Assembly (NCBI RefSeq): GCF_015999465.1
Contig: NZ_CP065534.1
Span: forward strand, 3,472,001-3,536,000
Reading direction: 5' to 3'
Origin: Lonsdalea populi
GTDB lineage: Bacteria > Pseudomonadota > Gammaproteobacteria > Enterobacterales > Enterobacteriaceae
Length of the DNA: 64,000 nucleotides
Below the pieces are notes generated by a model. It worked only from the letters and a program-made list of their open reading frames with translations. It ran no database searches and was not told where the DNA came from. Shown piece after piece: positions 1 through 8,613 of this stretch (its first letter is position 1; each line of letters starts with the position of its first letter). The position numbers and the translations under genes are program-made.

Positions 1-699
1 GCCAGCGGCGATAAGCAGGCGTTTCATACGCCATTGGTTCGCCCGCAGTTTGCCGTGCTGGACCCGGTCGTCACCTATACTTTGCCTGAACGCCAGATTG
101 CCAACGGCGTCGTCGATGCCTTTGTACATACGCTGGAGCAATATCTAACCTATCCGGTCGACGCGAAAGTGCAGGATCGCTTCGCGGAAGGGCTGCTGCT
201 GACGCTCATTGAAGAAGGTCCGCGGGCGCTGAAAGAACCGGATAACTATGCCGTGCGCGCCAATGTTATGTGGAGCGCAACCTTGGCGTTGAACGGACTG
301 ATCGGGGCGGGCGTGCCGCAAGACTGGTCTACTCATATGCTGGGCCATGAGCTGACCGCCATGCACGGTCTGGATCATGCGCAGACATTGGCAGTCGTTC
401 TGCCAGCTATGCTGCGCGACCGTAAAGCGCAGAAACGGCATAAACTGCTACAGTACGCTGAACGGGTATGGAACCTCCGTGACGGCGGCGAAGAGCAACG
501 GATTGACGGCGCCATTGAAGCCACCCGCGAGTTTTTCGAACGTATGGGCGTCCCCACTCGGATGTCGGACTATCAGTTGGACGGCAGCAGCATCCCGGCG
601 CTGGTGGAAAAACTTAAGGAGCACGGCATGACGGCGCTGGGCGAACACAAGGACATTACGCTTTCCGACAGTCAACGCGTCTATGAGGCCGCTCGCTAG
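1..699 (+). CDS. yqhD: NADPH-dependent aldehyde reductase YqhD, 5' truncated by the window edge
   Basis: The open frame runs from base 1, so the start lies outside the window; 232 residues of the C-terminal part remain. YqhD is an iron-containing-type (group III) alcohol dehydrogenase that reduces short and lipid-peroxidation-derived aldehydes with NADPH in the cytoplasm. Visible metal-ligand motifs are the Asp and His in NGVVDAFVHTLEQY and the two His in MLGHELTAMHGLDHAQ, matching the family's D-H-H-H metal site. It is followed on the same strand by dkgA, the same pair as in E. coli. Nothing looks broken in the visible part. Confidence 0.93.
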   Translation, partial: ASGDKQAFHTPLVRPQFAVLDPVVTYTLPERQIANGVVDAFVHTLEQYLTYPVDAKVQDRFAEGLLLTLIEEGPRALKEPDNYAVRANVMWSATLALNGLIGAGVPQDWSTHMLGHELTAMHGLDHAQTLAVVLPAMLRDRKAQKRHKLLQYAERVWNLRDGGEEQRIDGAIEATREFFERMGVPTRMSDYQLDGSSIPALVEKLKEHGMTALGEHKDITLSDSQRVYEAAR

Positions 700-900
700 G
701 GCAACGCGCACCCCTTCAGCTTTCAGCTACACTGCTGTTTAGCGCTGCGGATCGGGAGAGCATCCCCCTGCGGCGACGAGCACTCCGGCGGTTTCTCACC
801 TCGCGGAAACCGCCGGTATTCGCTTTACGACAAGCCGGAAAGCGAATCTGCAGTCTGCATCGACCGCGCTTTGTGGTCGGGCCGGAACAAGGAGAATGCT

Positions 901-1746
901 ATGACGACACAACCCATCATTAAACTGAGTGACGGCAAAACCCTCCCGCAGTTGGGGCTGGGCGTATGGCAAGCCAGCCATGAAGAAACGATCGTTGCGG
1001 TGAATGAAGCGCTGAACACGGGTTATAAGGCCATAGATACCGCGGCCATCTACCAAAATGAGGCCGCCGTGGGCGAAGCGTTACAGTCCGTGGGGCTGCC
1101 GCGCAATGAGCTGTATATCACCACCAAACTCTGGAACAGCGACCAAGGCCGCCCGGCACAGGCGCTGACGGAGAGCCTGCGCAAGCTAAAGCTGGACTAT
1201 GTCGACCTCTACCTGATCCACTGGCCCTGGCCGCCTAAAGGCAGCGCCGAGGATACCTATATCGAGGCCTGGCGGGGCTTGATCCGACTGCAGGAACAGG
1301 GGCTGACCAAAAGCATCGGCGTCAGCAACTTCCATCCGCACCATCTTCAGCGTCTTAAAGAAGCCACTGGCGTGATGCCGGTCATCAACCAGATAGAACT
1401 GCATCCGCTGCTGCAACAGCGCTCGCTGCATGCCTGGAATACCACGCACCACATTCAGACAGAGTCCTGGAGCCCGTTGGCGCAGGGCGGTAAAGGCGTG
1501 TTTGATACGCCCATTATCCGGGATTTGGCGAAAAAATACGGCAAGACGCCAGCGCAGATTGTGATCCGCTGGCACCTTGATAACGGATTAGTGGTGATCC
1601 CGAAATCGGTGACACCGGCACGCATCCGCGAGAACTTTGATGTATTGGATTTTAAACTGGAGCAAGAGGAATTAAGTCAGATAGCCACGCTGGACAGCGG
1701 CAAGCGTCTGGGGCCCGATCCGGATCAGCCTCCCGCTGAGGCGTAA
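901..1746 (+). CDS. dkgA: 2,5-diketo-D-gluconate reductase A (aldo-keto reductase)
   Basis: A 281-residue aldo-keto reductase with a TIM-barrel fold, NADPH-dependent, expected to reduce 2,5-diketo-D-gluconate, methylglyoxal and beta-keto esters in the cytoplasm. The AKR catalytic tetrad is visible as Asp46 and Tyr51 (AIDTAAIYQNE), Lys76 (TTKLWNS) and His107 (LIHWPW). IPKSVTPARI near the C-terminus is the NADPH-binding signature. The ATG at 901 is chosen because AAGGAGA lies 6 bases upstream and the length then fits the family (275 in E. coli); an in-frame upstream start at 871 has no such support. About 200 bases separate it from yqhD, so it may also have its own promoter. Confidence 0.93.
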   Translation: MTTQPIIKLSDGKTLPQLGLGVWQASHEETIVAVNEALNTGYKAIDTAAIYQNEAAVGEALQSVGLPRNELYITTKLWNSDQGRPAQALTESLRKLKLDYVDLYLIHWPWPPKGSAEDTYIEAWRGLIRLQEQGLTKSIGVSNFHPHHLQRLKEATGVMPVINQIELHPLLQQRSLHAWNTTHHIQTESWSPLAQGGKGVFDTPIIRDLAKKYGKTPAQIVIRWHLDNGLVVIPKSVTPARIRENFDVLDFKLEQEELSQIATLDSGKRLGPDPDQPPAEA

Positions 1747-1797
1747 TACCGTCCCGTCGCAGCGCCGGCCAGCCCGGTGCTGCCCCCCGCGAGGACG

Positions 1798-2538
1798 TTA
1801 GTCAGACACTTCAAATTCGTAGACATCGCTACGGCAATAAATTTCGCAGTATTCCAATAATTCGCCCTTGGCGTCGAAGGTGTGCTGACGGCTAAACAGC
1901 AGCGGCATGCCGTTTGGCACTTTTAGCAGTTTCGAAATTTCCCGCGTGGCGCTAACGGCACGAAGACGATAACGCCGATTTTCTGGAAAGATTTGCCGCT
2001 CGCGCCAATAGCCGTACAGAGAATGTTCAATCTCTTCCGGTTTCGGTAACCACCGCTGTGGGATCCATACCGTCTCGAGCGACGCAGGCTCATCATTCAG
2101 CAGCCTGACGCGACGAAGTTTGGTTAACACGGTGCTTGCCGGAAGATGCATCGTCAGCGCCAATGTCGGGGTGATGGCGACGTCGGTGATACGTTCCAAC
2201 CAATTGTTGCTGGCTACGCCGCCCCGCTCGTGAACCAGCGCGGAGAAACCCGGTTCATCGCTGGTCAGCGCATAGCCGATCTGGAGAACGATGCGCGTGC
2301 CGACGCCCTGCTGGCGGAGAATCAACCCTTTATGCTCAAGCAGCGCCAGAGAACGGGAAACGGTGACGCGGGATAGTCCCAACAGTTGCACAAGCTGGCG
2401 CTCCGGCGGCAAAAAATGCCCGCTGAGATCACGCCGTTGCTGAATGGCGAGTTCGAGCGCTTCCGCCAGTTGCATGTAGCGCGGAGCGGATGACGGCTTG
2501 TCCAGCAAGGACCGTAATTGAATAAAAAATTTTTCCAT
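1798..2538 (-). CDS. yegW: GntR/HutC-family transcriptional regulator, YegW-like
   Basis: A 246-residue repressor-type regulator. Residues about 15-85 form a GntR winged helix (PPERQLVQLLGLSRVTVSRS is the recognition region), and residues about 100-240 form a UTRA ligand-binding domain of the HutC subfamily (for example VLTKLRRVRLLNDEPASLE and the C-terminal LLEYCEIYCRSDVYEFEV). It is transcribed away from the ADP-ribosylglycohydrolase, permease and kinase genes across 196 bases. This is the typical arrangement of a local regulator whose ligand is a substrate or intermediate of the divergent cassette. The yegW symbol rests on this context and family; the ligand is not known. Confidence 0.8.
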   Translation of the reverse strand: MEKFFIQLRSLLDKPSSAPRYMQLAEALELAIQQRRDLSGHFLPPERQLVQLLGLSRVTVSRSLALLEHKGLILRQQGVGTRIVLQIGYALTSDEPGFSALVHERGGVASNNWLERITDVAITPTLALTMHLPASTVLTKLRRVRLLNDEPASLETVWIPQRWLPKPEEIEHSLYGYWRERQIFPENRRYRLRAVSATREISKLLKVPNGMPLLFSRQHTFDAKGELLEYCEIYCRSDVYEFEVSD

Positions 2539-2656
2539 AGTTGCCTTGTGGTTAGGGTCTTAAATGAGGCAATTTTTTATCAAATCCCCACCGACGGATA
2601 CTCATAATATGCAGGGTAATAGACTTAGGATTTACATTGGCATCATAAAGGCTTTA

Positions 2657-2693
2657 AATTGGACTTGCAATTAACGCACGCTTTTTATACATT
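2657..2693 (+). promoter_or_regulatory. Candidate promoter and operator of the yegU-type cassette
   Basis: In the 196-base divergent region a weak sigma70-like pair can be read: TTGCAA at 2665-2670 and TACATT at 2688-2693 with 17 bases between (4/6 matches each). A short inverted repeat, AATTG at 2657-2661 and CAATT at 2668-2672, overlaps the -35. That is where a GntR-type repressor could block transcription. The match is weak and no HutC-type operator consensus is evident. Confidence 0.3.
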
Positions 2694-2734
2694 AGCCACG
2701 GTATTAGGAAACTAAGCCAACACCAGGGGTCTTC

Positions 2735-3814
2735 ATGACCGAAATAAAATATCCCCACGACGCCATCCTCGGTTGTCTCTATGGGCAAGCGGCGGGTGAC
2801 GCGATGGGGATGCCATCAGAACTTTGGCCTCAGGAACGGGTCCGCCAGCACTTTGGCTGGATCGATCGCTTTCTGCCGGGACCAGACTCCAACATTGCCG
2901 CCTGCGGTTTTATCGCAGGAGAATTCACCGACGACACCCAACAGGCTATCGCGCTGATCAACGCCGTGATTGAAGCCAAAGGCGCCATCGAACCGGAACG
3001 CATCGCCAGACATATTCTGGCGTGGGCGACGCGCATCAACGCATTCGAAAAAAACGTGCTCGGCCCCAGCTCCAAGGCGGCGTTGAACGCCATTCGTTCC
3101 GGCACGCCCGTGCATGAAATCAACGCCAATGGCGTGACTAATGGCGCCGCCATGCGCGTCGCGCCGATGGGCTGCCTGATGTCCACTGCCGACAAGGCCG
3201 CGTTTATCCACGCGGTGCGTCTGTCCTGTAGCCCGACGCATCAGTCCGATATCGCCGTTGCCGGCGCGGTCGTGATTGCCTGGGCCGTCAGCCGTGCCGT
3301 TGACGGCGCGGAGTGGAAGACGATCAAGAATGAACTGCCGCGGTTGGCGGAGGAAGTCCAACTGCAGCGCATCACCACCTTCAGTCCAAAGCTGAGCCGC
3401 CGCATCGAACAGGCATTCAGCCTGGCCGCCACGCTACGTCATGTTCCGGACGCCCTGGCGCTCTCGGAGCTTTACGATACGCTGGGCGCAGGCATGGATA
3501 CGCTGGAATCCGTGCCGATGGCGCTGGCGCTGGTCGAACTGGCTGTCACCCATCCTCAACGCTGCGCTATATTAGCTGCCAATCTTGGCGGCGATACGGA
3601 TACAATCGGCGCTATGGCTACCGCGATTTGCGGTGCGCTTCAAGGCATCAATGCCTTTCCCGCAGCATGGGTTTCCATCATCAATCAGGCCAATCAGATT
3701 GACTTCACTCCTCATGCTGCAAAAATTTATGCATTCAGAATAAAGAGGAGCACATTGGAATGGATGGAACGCAACGAGGTGATACACAACCTTCATCCAA
3801 AGGTTGGAAGGTAG
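2735..3814 (+). CDS. yegU: ADP-ribosylglycohydrolase family protein, YegU-like
   Basis: A 359-residue member of the ADP-ribosyl-glycohydrolase (ARH, PF03747) family, all-alpha enzymes with a binuclear magnesium site that cleave N- or O-glycosidic bonds of ADP-ribose or related ribosyl compounds. The metal-site motifs are visible: GQAAGDAMGMPSE near residue 20, FTDDTQQAIAL near residue 66 and GGDTDTIGAMA near residue 285. Its 3' end overlaps the permease gene by 55 bases, which implies cotranscription and probably translational coupling. In this setting (permease, sugar kinase, GntR regulator) it may act in catabolism of an imported nucleoside-like compound rather than in protein de-ADP-ribosylation. 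That role is inference. Confidence 0.82.
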   Translation: MTEIKYPHDAILGCLYGQAAGDAMGMPSELWPQERVRQHFGWIDRFLPGPDSNIAACGFIAGEFTDDTQQAIALINAVIEAKGAIEPERIARHILAWATRINAFEKNVLGPSSKAALNAIRSGTPVHEINANGVTNGAAMRVAPMGCLMSTADKAAFIHAVRLSCSPTHQSDIAVAGAVVIAWAVSRAVDGAEWKTIKNELPRLAEEVQLQRITTFSPKLSRRIEQAFSLAATLRHVPDALALSELYDTLGAGMDTLESVPMALALVELAVTHPQRCAILAANLGGDTDTIGAMATAICGALQGINAFPAAWVSIINQANQIDFTPHAAKIYAFRIKRSTLEWMERNEVIHNLHPKVGR

Positions 3815-5178
3815 AAGAAACCGGCATTGATCTGGTGCCCGAAGCCGAACGCACGGGCACCCCGCTACAGCTTTTCTGGACCTGGTGCGCCGCCAACATC
3901 GGCATCCTCGGCATCGTTTACGGCGCCATCATCGTCTCCTTCGGACTCTCCTTCATTCAATCCGTCCTGGCCGCCGTCGTCGGCGTCGCGAGTTTCTCTC
4001 TCGTCGGCTATACCTCCTTTGCCGGACAAACCGGCCGCACCTCGACCCTAACGCTCTCCCGCGTCATCTTTGGTCTACGCGGCAACATCGCCCCCACCGC
4101 GTTTAGCTGGTTCAACCTGATCGGCTGGGAAGCCGTCAACGTCATTACCGGCACCATGACGCTGGCCGCGCTGTTTGAAGCCGTCGGTTTCAGCGCCAGC
4201 CACACGCTGACCGCTATCTGTCTGGTGCTGTTCGCCGGCCTGACCATCATCGTCAGCCTGCTCGGACAAAACGTGCTTTTCGCGATGCAGAATGGGTTCA
4301 GTAAAATTTTCGGCACCATGACGCTGATTGTAGTCATCTACATTCTGTTCAATACGCCGTGGCAGCAGGTGCTGGCGATGCCGTCCGGCAGTTGGCTGAC
4401 CGGCTTCCTGCCGGCGGTTTCCGTCATCGCCGCAGGCACCGGGATCGGCTGGGCCATCGCGGGGGCGGACTACAGCCGCTATCAACATCCGTCCACGCCG
4501 CGCCGCAGCATTTTCTCCGCCGTGGTCGGCGGCGCCTGCCTGCCGCTGGTCCTGCTGATGCTGGCGGGCATATTGCTCTCTTCCCAACTGAAGGATCTTG
4601 CCAGTTCTGCCAATCCCATCGCGCTGATCGGCACCGTGCTTCCGTCGTGGATGTCCGTTCCCTATCTGTTGACCGCCACCGCGGGCGTCGTCACCATCGC
4701 GGTACTGAGCCTCTATTCAGCCAGCCTTAACCTGCTGACCATCGGCATTAAAGTCCGCCAGTCGGTGGCGGTGACCATCGACGCCATTCTGATGCTGGGC
4801 GTAGCGATTTACGTCCTGTTCGTTTCCGGCGATTTTCTCACGCCATTTATTTCATTCCTGATCTTTTGCGGCGTGTTCCTCGGCTCATGGGCGGCGATGT
4901 TCATCCTCGACTATCTGAGCCTGCGGCAGCATCGCGGCTATTCCGCCGCGTCGCTCTTCGGCCTGAACGGAGAAAACCGCGGCTTACGCTGGATCCCGCT
5001 GGGCTGCTGGCTCTTAGGATCGGTCTGCGGCCTGCTGGTCACCAAAACCGGATTTATCGACGGTCCGCTGGCGGTCGGGATTTTCGCCAATTCCAGCCTG
5101 GGCATTTTCCTTTCCTTTGGCATCAGCCTGGCGACGTACGGTCTGTATTTGCTGTGTAAACCCAAGGAGAAATCATGA
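3760..5178 (+). CDS. NCS1-family cytosine/purine-type permease
   Basis: A 472-residue inner-membrane protein of the nucleobase:cation symporter-1 family (CodB-like, PF02133), with about twelve hydrophobic segments after a polar N-terminus of about 35 residues. The first segment contains ANIGILGIVYGAIIVSFGLS; a later loop carries IAGADYSRYQHP, a typical NCS1 feature. The ATG at 3760 is chosen because GAGGAG lies 9 bases upstream, although it falls inside the preceding gene. It overlaps the following kinase gene by 4 bases (ATGA). In the E. coli yegTUV cluster the transporter is the unrelated NHS-type YegT, so here the transporter class differs. The substrate (nucleobase, nucleoside or similar) cannot be read from sequence. 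Confidence 0.85.
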   Translation: MDGTQRGDTQPSSKGWKVEETGIDLVPEAERTGTPLQLFWTWCAANIGILGIVYGAIIVSFGLSFIQSVLAAVVGVASFSLVGYTSFAGQTGRTSTLTLSRVIFGLRGNIAPTAFSWFNLIGWEAVNVITGTMTLAALFEAVGFSASHTLTAICLVLFAGLTIIVSLLGQNVLFAMQNGFSKIFGTMTLIVVIYILFNTPWQQVLAMPSGSWLTGFLPAVSVIAAGTGIGWAIAGADYSRYQHPSTPRRSIFSAVVGGACLPLVLLMLAGILLSSQLKDLASSANPIALIGTVLPSWMSVPYLLTATAGVVTIAVLSLYSASLNLLTIGIKVRQSVAVTIDAILMLGVAIYVLFVSGDFLTPFISFLIFCGVFLGSWAAMFILDYLSLRQHRGYSAASLFGLNGENRGLRWIPLGCWLLGSVCGLLVTKTGFIDGPLAVGIFANSSLGIFLSFGISLATYGLYLLCKPKEKS

Positions 5179-6125
5179 AGAAGGACTTTCATGCCACCAC
5201 GCCTGTGGTGGTGATCGGCGCTGCTGTCGGCGACAACGTCATGGCCGTGAAGCGGCTGCCGAAGAGCGGAGAAGATATTGAAGCGAAAGATCTGGGCTAC
5301 CAGATCGGCGGCTGCGCATTCAACGTCGCCCGCGCCCTCCGTCAACTTCAGGTGCCGGTCATCAACGGAATGACCGTAGGCAACGGACCGTGGAGTCAAC
5401 GCGTCGCGGCGGAGATGGCCGCGCTGGGGTTGGACGTGCGGCTCCGCAGCGATGATCAGGATAACGGCTGGTGCCTCGCGCTGGCCGAAGAGAACGGAGA
5501 ACGCACGTTTATATCGGTTTCAGGCTGCGAGTCGCAGTGGTCGAAGGAGAAGCTGGCTCAGTTGGTCATTCCGGAAGACGCGCTGATCTATACCAGCGGC
5601 TACGAGCTGAGCGGTGAAAACGGCGCGCTGCTGCGCGACTGGCTGCTGGCCCAACCTCAGCGCAAGCTCGTGGATCTGGGGCCGCGTATCGCAGACGTTC
5701 CCCCCGCCTTTATCCAGGCGTTGGACAATACAAATACTCTGCTGACGCTGAACCGGGATGAAACCCGCTTCCTGTGCGGCGACGGCGATCCTATCGCGCT
5801 GTCCGCAGAGTACGCCGCCCGCCATCATCTCACGCTGATTTGCCGGTTGGATAAGGACGGCGCCTGGCTGTGCGTACCGGGAGAGTCCCCTCGCCACGCG
5901 CCGATCTATCCGGTGGAGGTGGTCGATACCATCGGTGCCGGTGATGCGCACAGCGGCGGGCTGCTGGCCGCACTGTCGGCGCACTGGCCGCTGGCCGACG
6001 CGGTGGATCTGGCGAATCGCATCGCCGCCTGCGTGGTATCACGGCCCGGCGCGAACGGCGCGCCGGACTGGCAGGAGCTGCAACGGCGTTTCGCCACAGC
6101 CCCCAGCGCAGAGCCGCATCACTAA
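5175..6125 (+). CDS. yegV: PfkB-family carbohydrate/nucleoside kinase, YegV-like
   Basis: A 316-residue ribokinase-like (PfkB) kinase. The N-terminal substrate signature region GGCAFNVARALRQL and the C-terminal catalytic signature DTIGAGDAHSGGLLAAL, with the GAGD anion hole and catalytic Asp, are intact. It overlaps the permease gene by ATGA, so the three cassette genes form one tightly coupled operon. A plausible job is phosphorylating the ribosyl or nucleoside product released after import and hydrolysis. Members of this family act on ribose, pseudouridine, adenosine and many sugars, so the substrate is open. Confidence 0.83.
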   Translation: MKKDFHATTPVVVIGAAVGDNVMAVKRLPKSGEDIEAKDLGYQIGGCAFNVARALRQLQVPVINGMTVGNGPWSQRVAAEMAALGLDVRLRSDDQDNGWCLALAEENGERTFISVSGCESQWSKEKLAQLVIPEDALIYTSGYELSGENGALLRDWLLAQPQRKLVDLGPRIADVPPAFIQALDNTNTLLTLNRDETRFLCGDGDPIALSAEYAARHHLTLICRLDKDGAWLCVPGESPRHAPIYPVEVVDTIGAGDAHSGGLLAALSAHWPLADAVDLANRIAACVVSRPGANGAPDWQELQRRFATAPSAEPHH

Positions 6126-6144
6126 CCTCATCGGGCGAACGCGC

Positions 6145-7560
6145 TTAGGCGTTCGCCTGCACCACCAGTTGCCCGGCCGATCCTTTGTCGGCCATCTCCA
6201 GCGTATGGCTATAGTACAGGAACGGGAAAAGGTCGACGGAAGGCTGATTGAAGTACACCAGCAGTTCCACGTCGTTCTCCACCCATACCGTATCTTTCCA
6301 GCCATTATCTTCCGGCGGAATTCTGCCGCCGTTAACGCTGCGCACCAGGAAGGAAGCACCCTGAATATGGAAGGGCTGCGCCGTATCCGCATGCACGAGC
6401 CAGCGCTCACAGCGCCCGGCCTGCGTCTGCACATCCGTCCGGTTCATATCCCACATCGCGCCATTGATGCCCGGTAAGGTATCGCCCAGCCGGAATTCAC
6501 GGGTGCGGCTGATGGTGCTATCTACAATGTTGTCCGCCATCAGCCGCATCGGCAGCGTGTCGGTCACCAGCGGCAGCATCCCGGTCGGCTTCAGGGTCAG
6601 AATCTGACCGGAGACCAGAATCGAGGACGGCTCGAACAGGCCGCGCAGGCGGTCCATAATGCCGGCAGACTCGCCGGCGGTCAGCGTCACCTGGTCGCCT
6701 TTCGACATATCGATCAGGATTTCACGACGTTCGCCCGGCGCGATTGGCAGCAGGTTCAACGCCAGCGGCGCGGGTAGGAAACCCTGATCGTTGGCGATCA
6801 GATGCATTGGTCGGCCATCGCTCATCTTTAAAACGTAGCGGCGCGCGTTGGAAGCGTTCAGCAACCGCAGTCGCACCCAGCCGCGAGACACCTCGACAAA
6901 CGGGGTCTGCATGCCGTTGACCAGTAGGATGTCGCCGACGAAACCGCCGTGGCTCGGCGGGTCGTACTGCGGCGTGCCAAAGCCGTCGAGCCGTTTGTCC
7001 TGAATTATCAGCGGAAAATCGTCGACGCCATAATGGTTGGGGATCGGCAACGATTGGCTGATGCGATCTTCCACCAGCCACAGGCCCGCCAGACCGTTAT
7101 AGACATGCGGCGCCATGCGGTTCGGCGTATTGGCATGATACCAGCAGGTGGCGGCTGGCTGGCGGATCGGCAACACCGGCGACCAGTCCATACCGGCCGG
7201 AATGATGCGGCCAGCGCCCCCCATCAGCGAGCCCGGCACCTGCAAACCGCTGACGGTCATCGATACCGGCTCAGACAAGCGGTTACTGTAAATCAGCTTG
7301 ACGTCATCATCGCTGTACACCCGGACCGTGGGGCCGAGATAACGGCCGTTGATTCCCCAGACCGCAACTTTGCGATTGCCGGAAAAAACCCAGTGTGCGC
7401 GCTGTAGGGTCAGAAAGACCGGCTGCCCGCGACGGGACTCGATGAGAGGGGGAATAGGTAACATGTTGGTAGAAACATCAGCCTTGGCCGTCAACGGTAT
7501 GGCACTGGAACACAGGGCCACACCCGATGCCCGAAGAAACTGACGCCGGCTTAATGACAT
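6145..7560 (-). CDS. ftsP: Cell division protein FtsP (SufI)
   Basis: A 471-residue periplasmic protein with a three-domain multicopper-oxidase fold that in E. coli stabilises the divisome under stress and lacks the copper ligands. The N-terminus is a Tat signal: SRRQFLRASG followed by a hydrophobic stretch and a cleavage region near LTAKA. The ATG at 7560 is preferred over a GTG two codons upstream because GGAG then sits 5 bases before the start and the N-terminus equals that of E. coli SufI (MSLSRRQF). The next gene downstream of it in transcription is the convergent kinase gene. plsC lies upstream on the same strand, as in E. coli. Confidence 0.93.
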   Translation of the reverse strand: MSLSRRQFLRASGVALCSSAIPLTAKADVSTNMLPIPPLIESRRGQPVFLTLQRAHWVFSGNRKVAVWGINGRYLGPTVRVYSDDDVKLIYSNRLSEPVSMTVSGLQVPGSLMGGAGRIIPAGMDWSPVLPIRQPAATCWYHANTPNRMAPHVYNGLAGLWLVEDRISQSLPIPNHYGVDDFPLIIQDKRLDGFGTPQYDPPSHGGFVGDILLVNGMQTPFVEVSRGWVRLRLLNASNARRYVLKMSDGRPMHLIANDQGFLPAPLALNLLPIAPGERREILIDMSKGDQVTLTAGESAGIMDRLRGLFEPSSILVSGQILTLKPTGMLPLVTDTLPMRLMADNIVDSTISRTREFRLGDTLPGINGAMWDMNRTDVQTQAGRCERWLVHADTAQPFHIQGASFLVRSVNGGRIPPEDNGWKDTVWVENDVELLVYFNQPSVDLFPFLYYSHTLEMADKGSAGQLVVQANA

Positions 7561-7663
7561 AATCACTCCGAAAACCTGTAAAACCGCATGCTGCCTATCA
7601 CTTCCCGAAGGCAGTACAGAGCTGCTGATACGCCGCCACCGGACCGTGCGGCTGGACTAACGG

Positions 7664-8401
7664 CTACCGTTTTTTAGCGGCTTCCCGAGCGGCGACTTCC
7701 GCATCGAGCTGCTGAATTTTTTCAGCCATCACCGCGTGACAGTGCGCCGCCAGTTCCCGGACCTGATCCTTACCGTAGGCGCTGCAATCCACCGGCGGCA
7801 GCATTTCGACGATGACCAGGCCGTTGTTCCAGCGATTGAGCTTGACTTTGTTATGCGTGTTGGAGATGCAGATCGGCACCACGGGAACGCCCGCGCCAAT
7901 GGCCGCATGGAAAGCGCCGGTTTTAAACGGCATCAGGCCGCGCCCGCGGCTGCGGGTGCCTTCCGGAAACATCCACACGGAAATATGCTGTTCTTTGATG
8001 TGCTGCACCACCTGCGCAATGGTGCCGTGCGCGCGCGCGCGGTTGTCACGGTCAATCAGCAGGTTGCCGGTAATCCAGTACAACGGGCCGAAAAACGGGA
8101 TCCAGGACAGGCTCTTTTTACCGACCGTAATGGTGCGTGGCTGTACGACGTTGGCCGCCGTGATCATGTCATAGTTGTTCTGATGATTGGCGATGTAGAT
8201 ACAGTCGCCATAGCGAGAGACATCGTCAGGAACGCGAATTTCGACCTTCAGGCCGAATAACCGCGAAAGCCGGCCGAACATACGACCAAAAGTCGATACG
8301 TGCTGTGGATTTCTCGGGCTGAATAAACAGTAGATAAAGCCAAACAGACAAATCAGGATAGCGGACACTATCACGACCACAAAGCGAAGAAGAAATACCA
8401 T
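7664..8401 (-). CDS. plsC: 1-acyl-sn-glycerol-3-phosphate acyltransferase PlsC
   Basis: A 245-residue membrane-bound acyltransferase that converts lysophosphatidic acid to phosphatidic acid in phospholipid synthesis. A hydrophobic N-terminal anchor (residues about 2-25) precedes the HX4D catalytic motif in ANHQNNYD and the substrate motif FPEGTRSRGRG. The ATG at 8401 gives exactly the E. coli length, with GAGG a few bases upstream; earlier in-frame starts would add about 19 residues with no family match. It lies between parC and ftsP on the same strand, as in E. coli. Confidence 0.95.
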   Translation of the reverse strand: MVFLLRFVVVIVSAILICLFGFIYCLFSPRNPQHVSTFGRMFGRLSRLFGLKVEIRVPDDVSRYGDCIYIANHQNNYDMITAANVVQPRTITVGKKSLSWIPFFGPLYWITGNLLIDRDNRARAHGTIAQVVQHIKEQHISVWMFPEGTRSRGRGLMPFKTGAFHAAIGAGVPVVPICISNTHNKVKLNRWNNGLVIVEMLPPVDCSAYGKDQVRELAAHCHAVMAEKIQQLDAEVAAREAAKKR

Positions 8402-8521
8402 AACAACCTCATTAGCCAACTGCCGCCGGTAGTATAGCGGCTTCCTTCCAAAACACACGGCGAACCTTGCTTTTGAATGTATCCAATATTCAGCATGAAC
8501 GCCGTGGTCAGAAGCACAACC

Positions 8522-8570
8522 TAAAAACGCCTTATCCCCCGGTGAAACACACCGAAAAATAAGGCGTCAG
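8522..8570 (-). terminator. Rho-independent terminator of parC
   Basis: CGCCTTAT at 8528-8535 pairs with ATAAGGCG at 8559-8566, with an inner GGTG/CACC stem. On the minus strand the stem is followed by TTTTT. It lies 48 bases after the parC stop. Confidence 0.75.
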
Positions 8571-8613
8571 TTATCTCAGCCGCGATTGCCGCGGCGCTGA
8601 TAACGCGCGCGCG

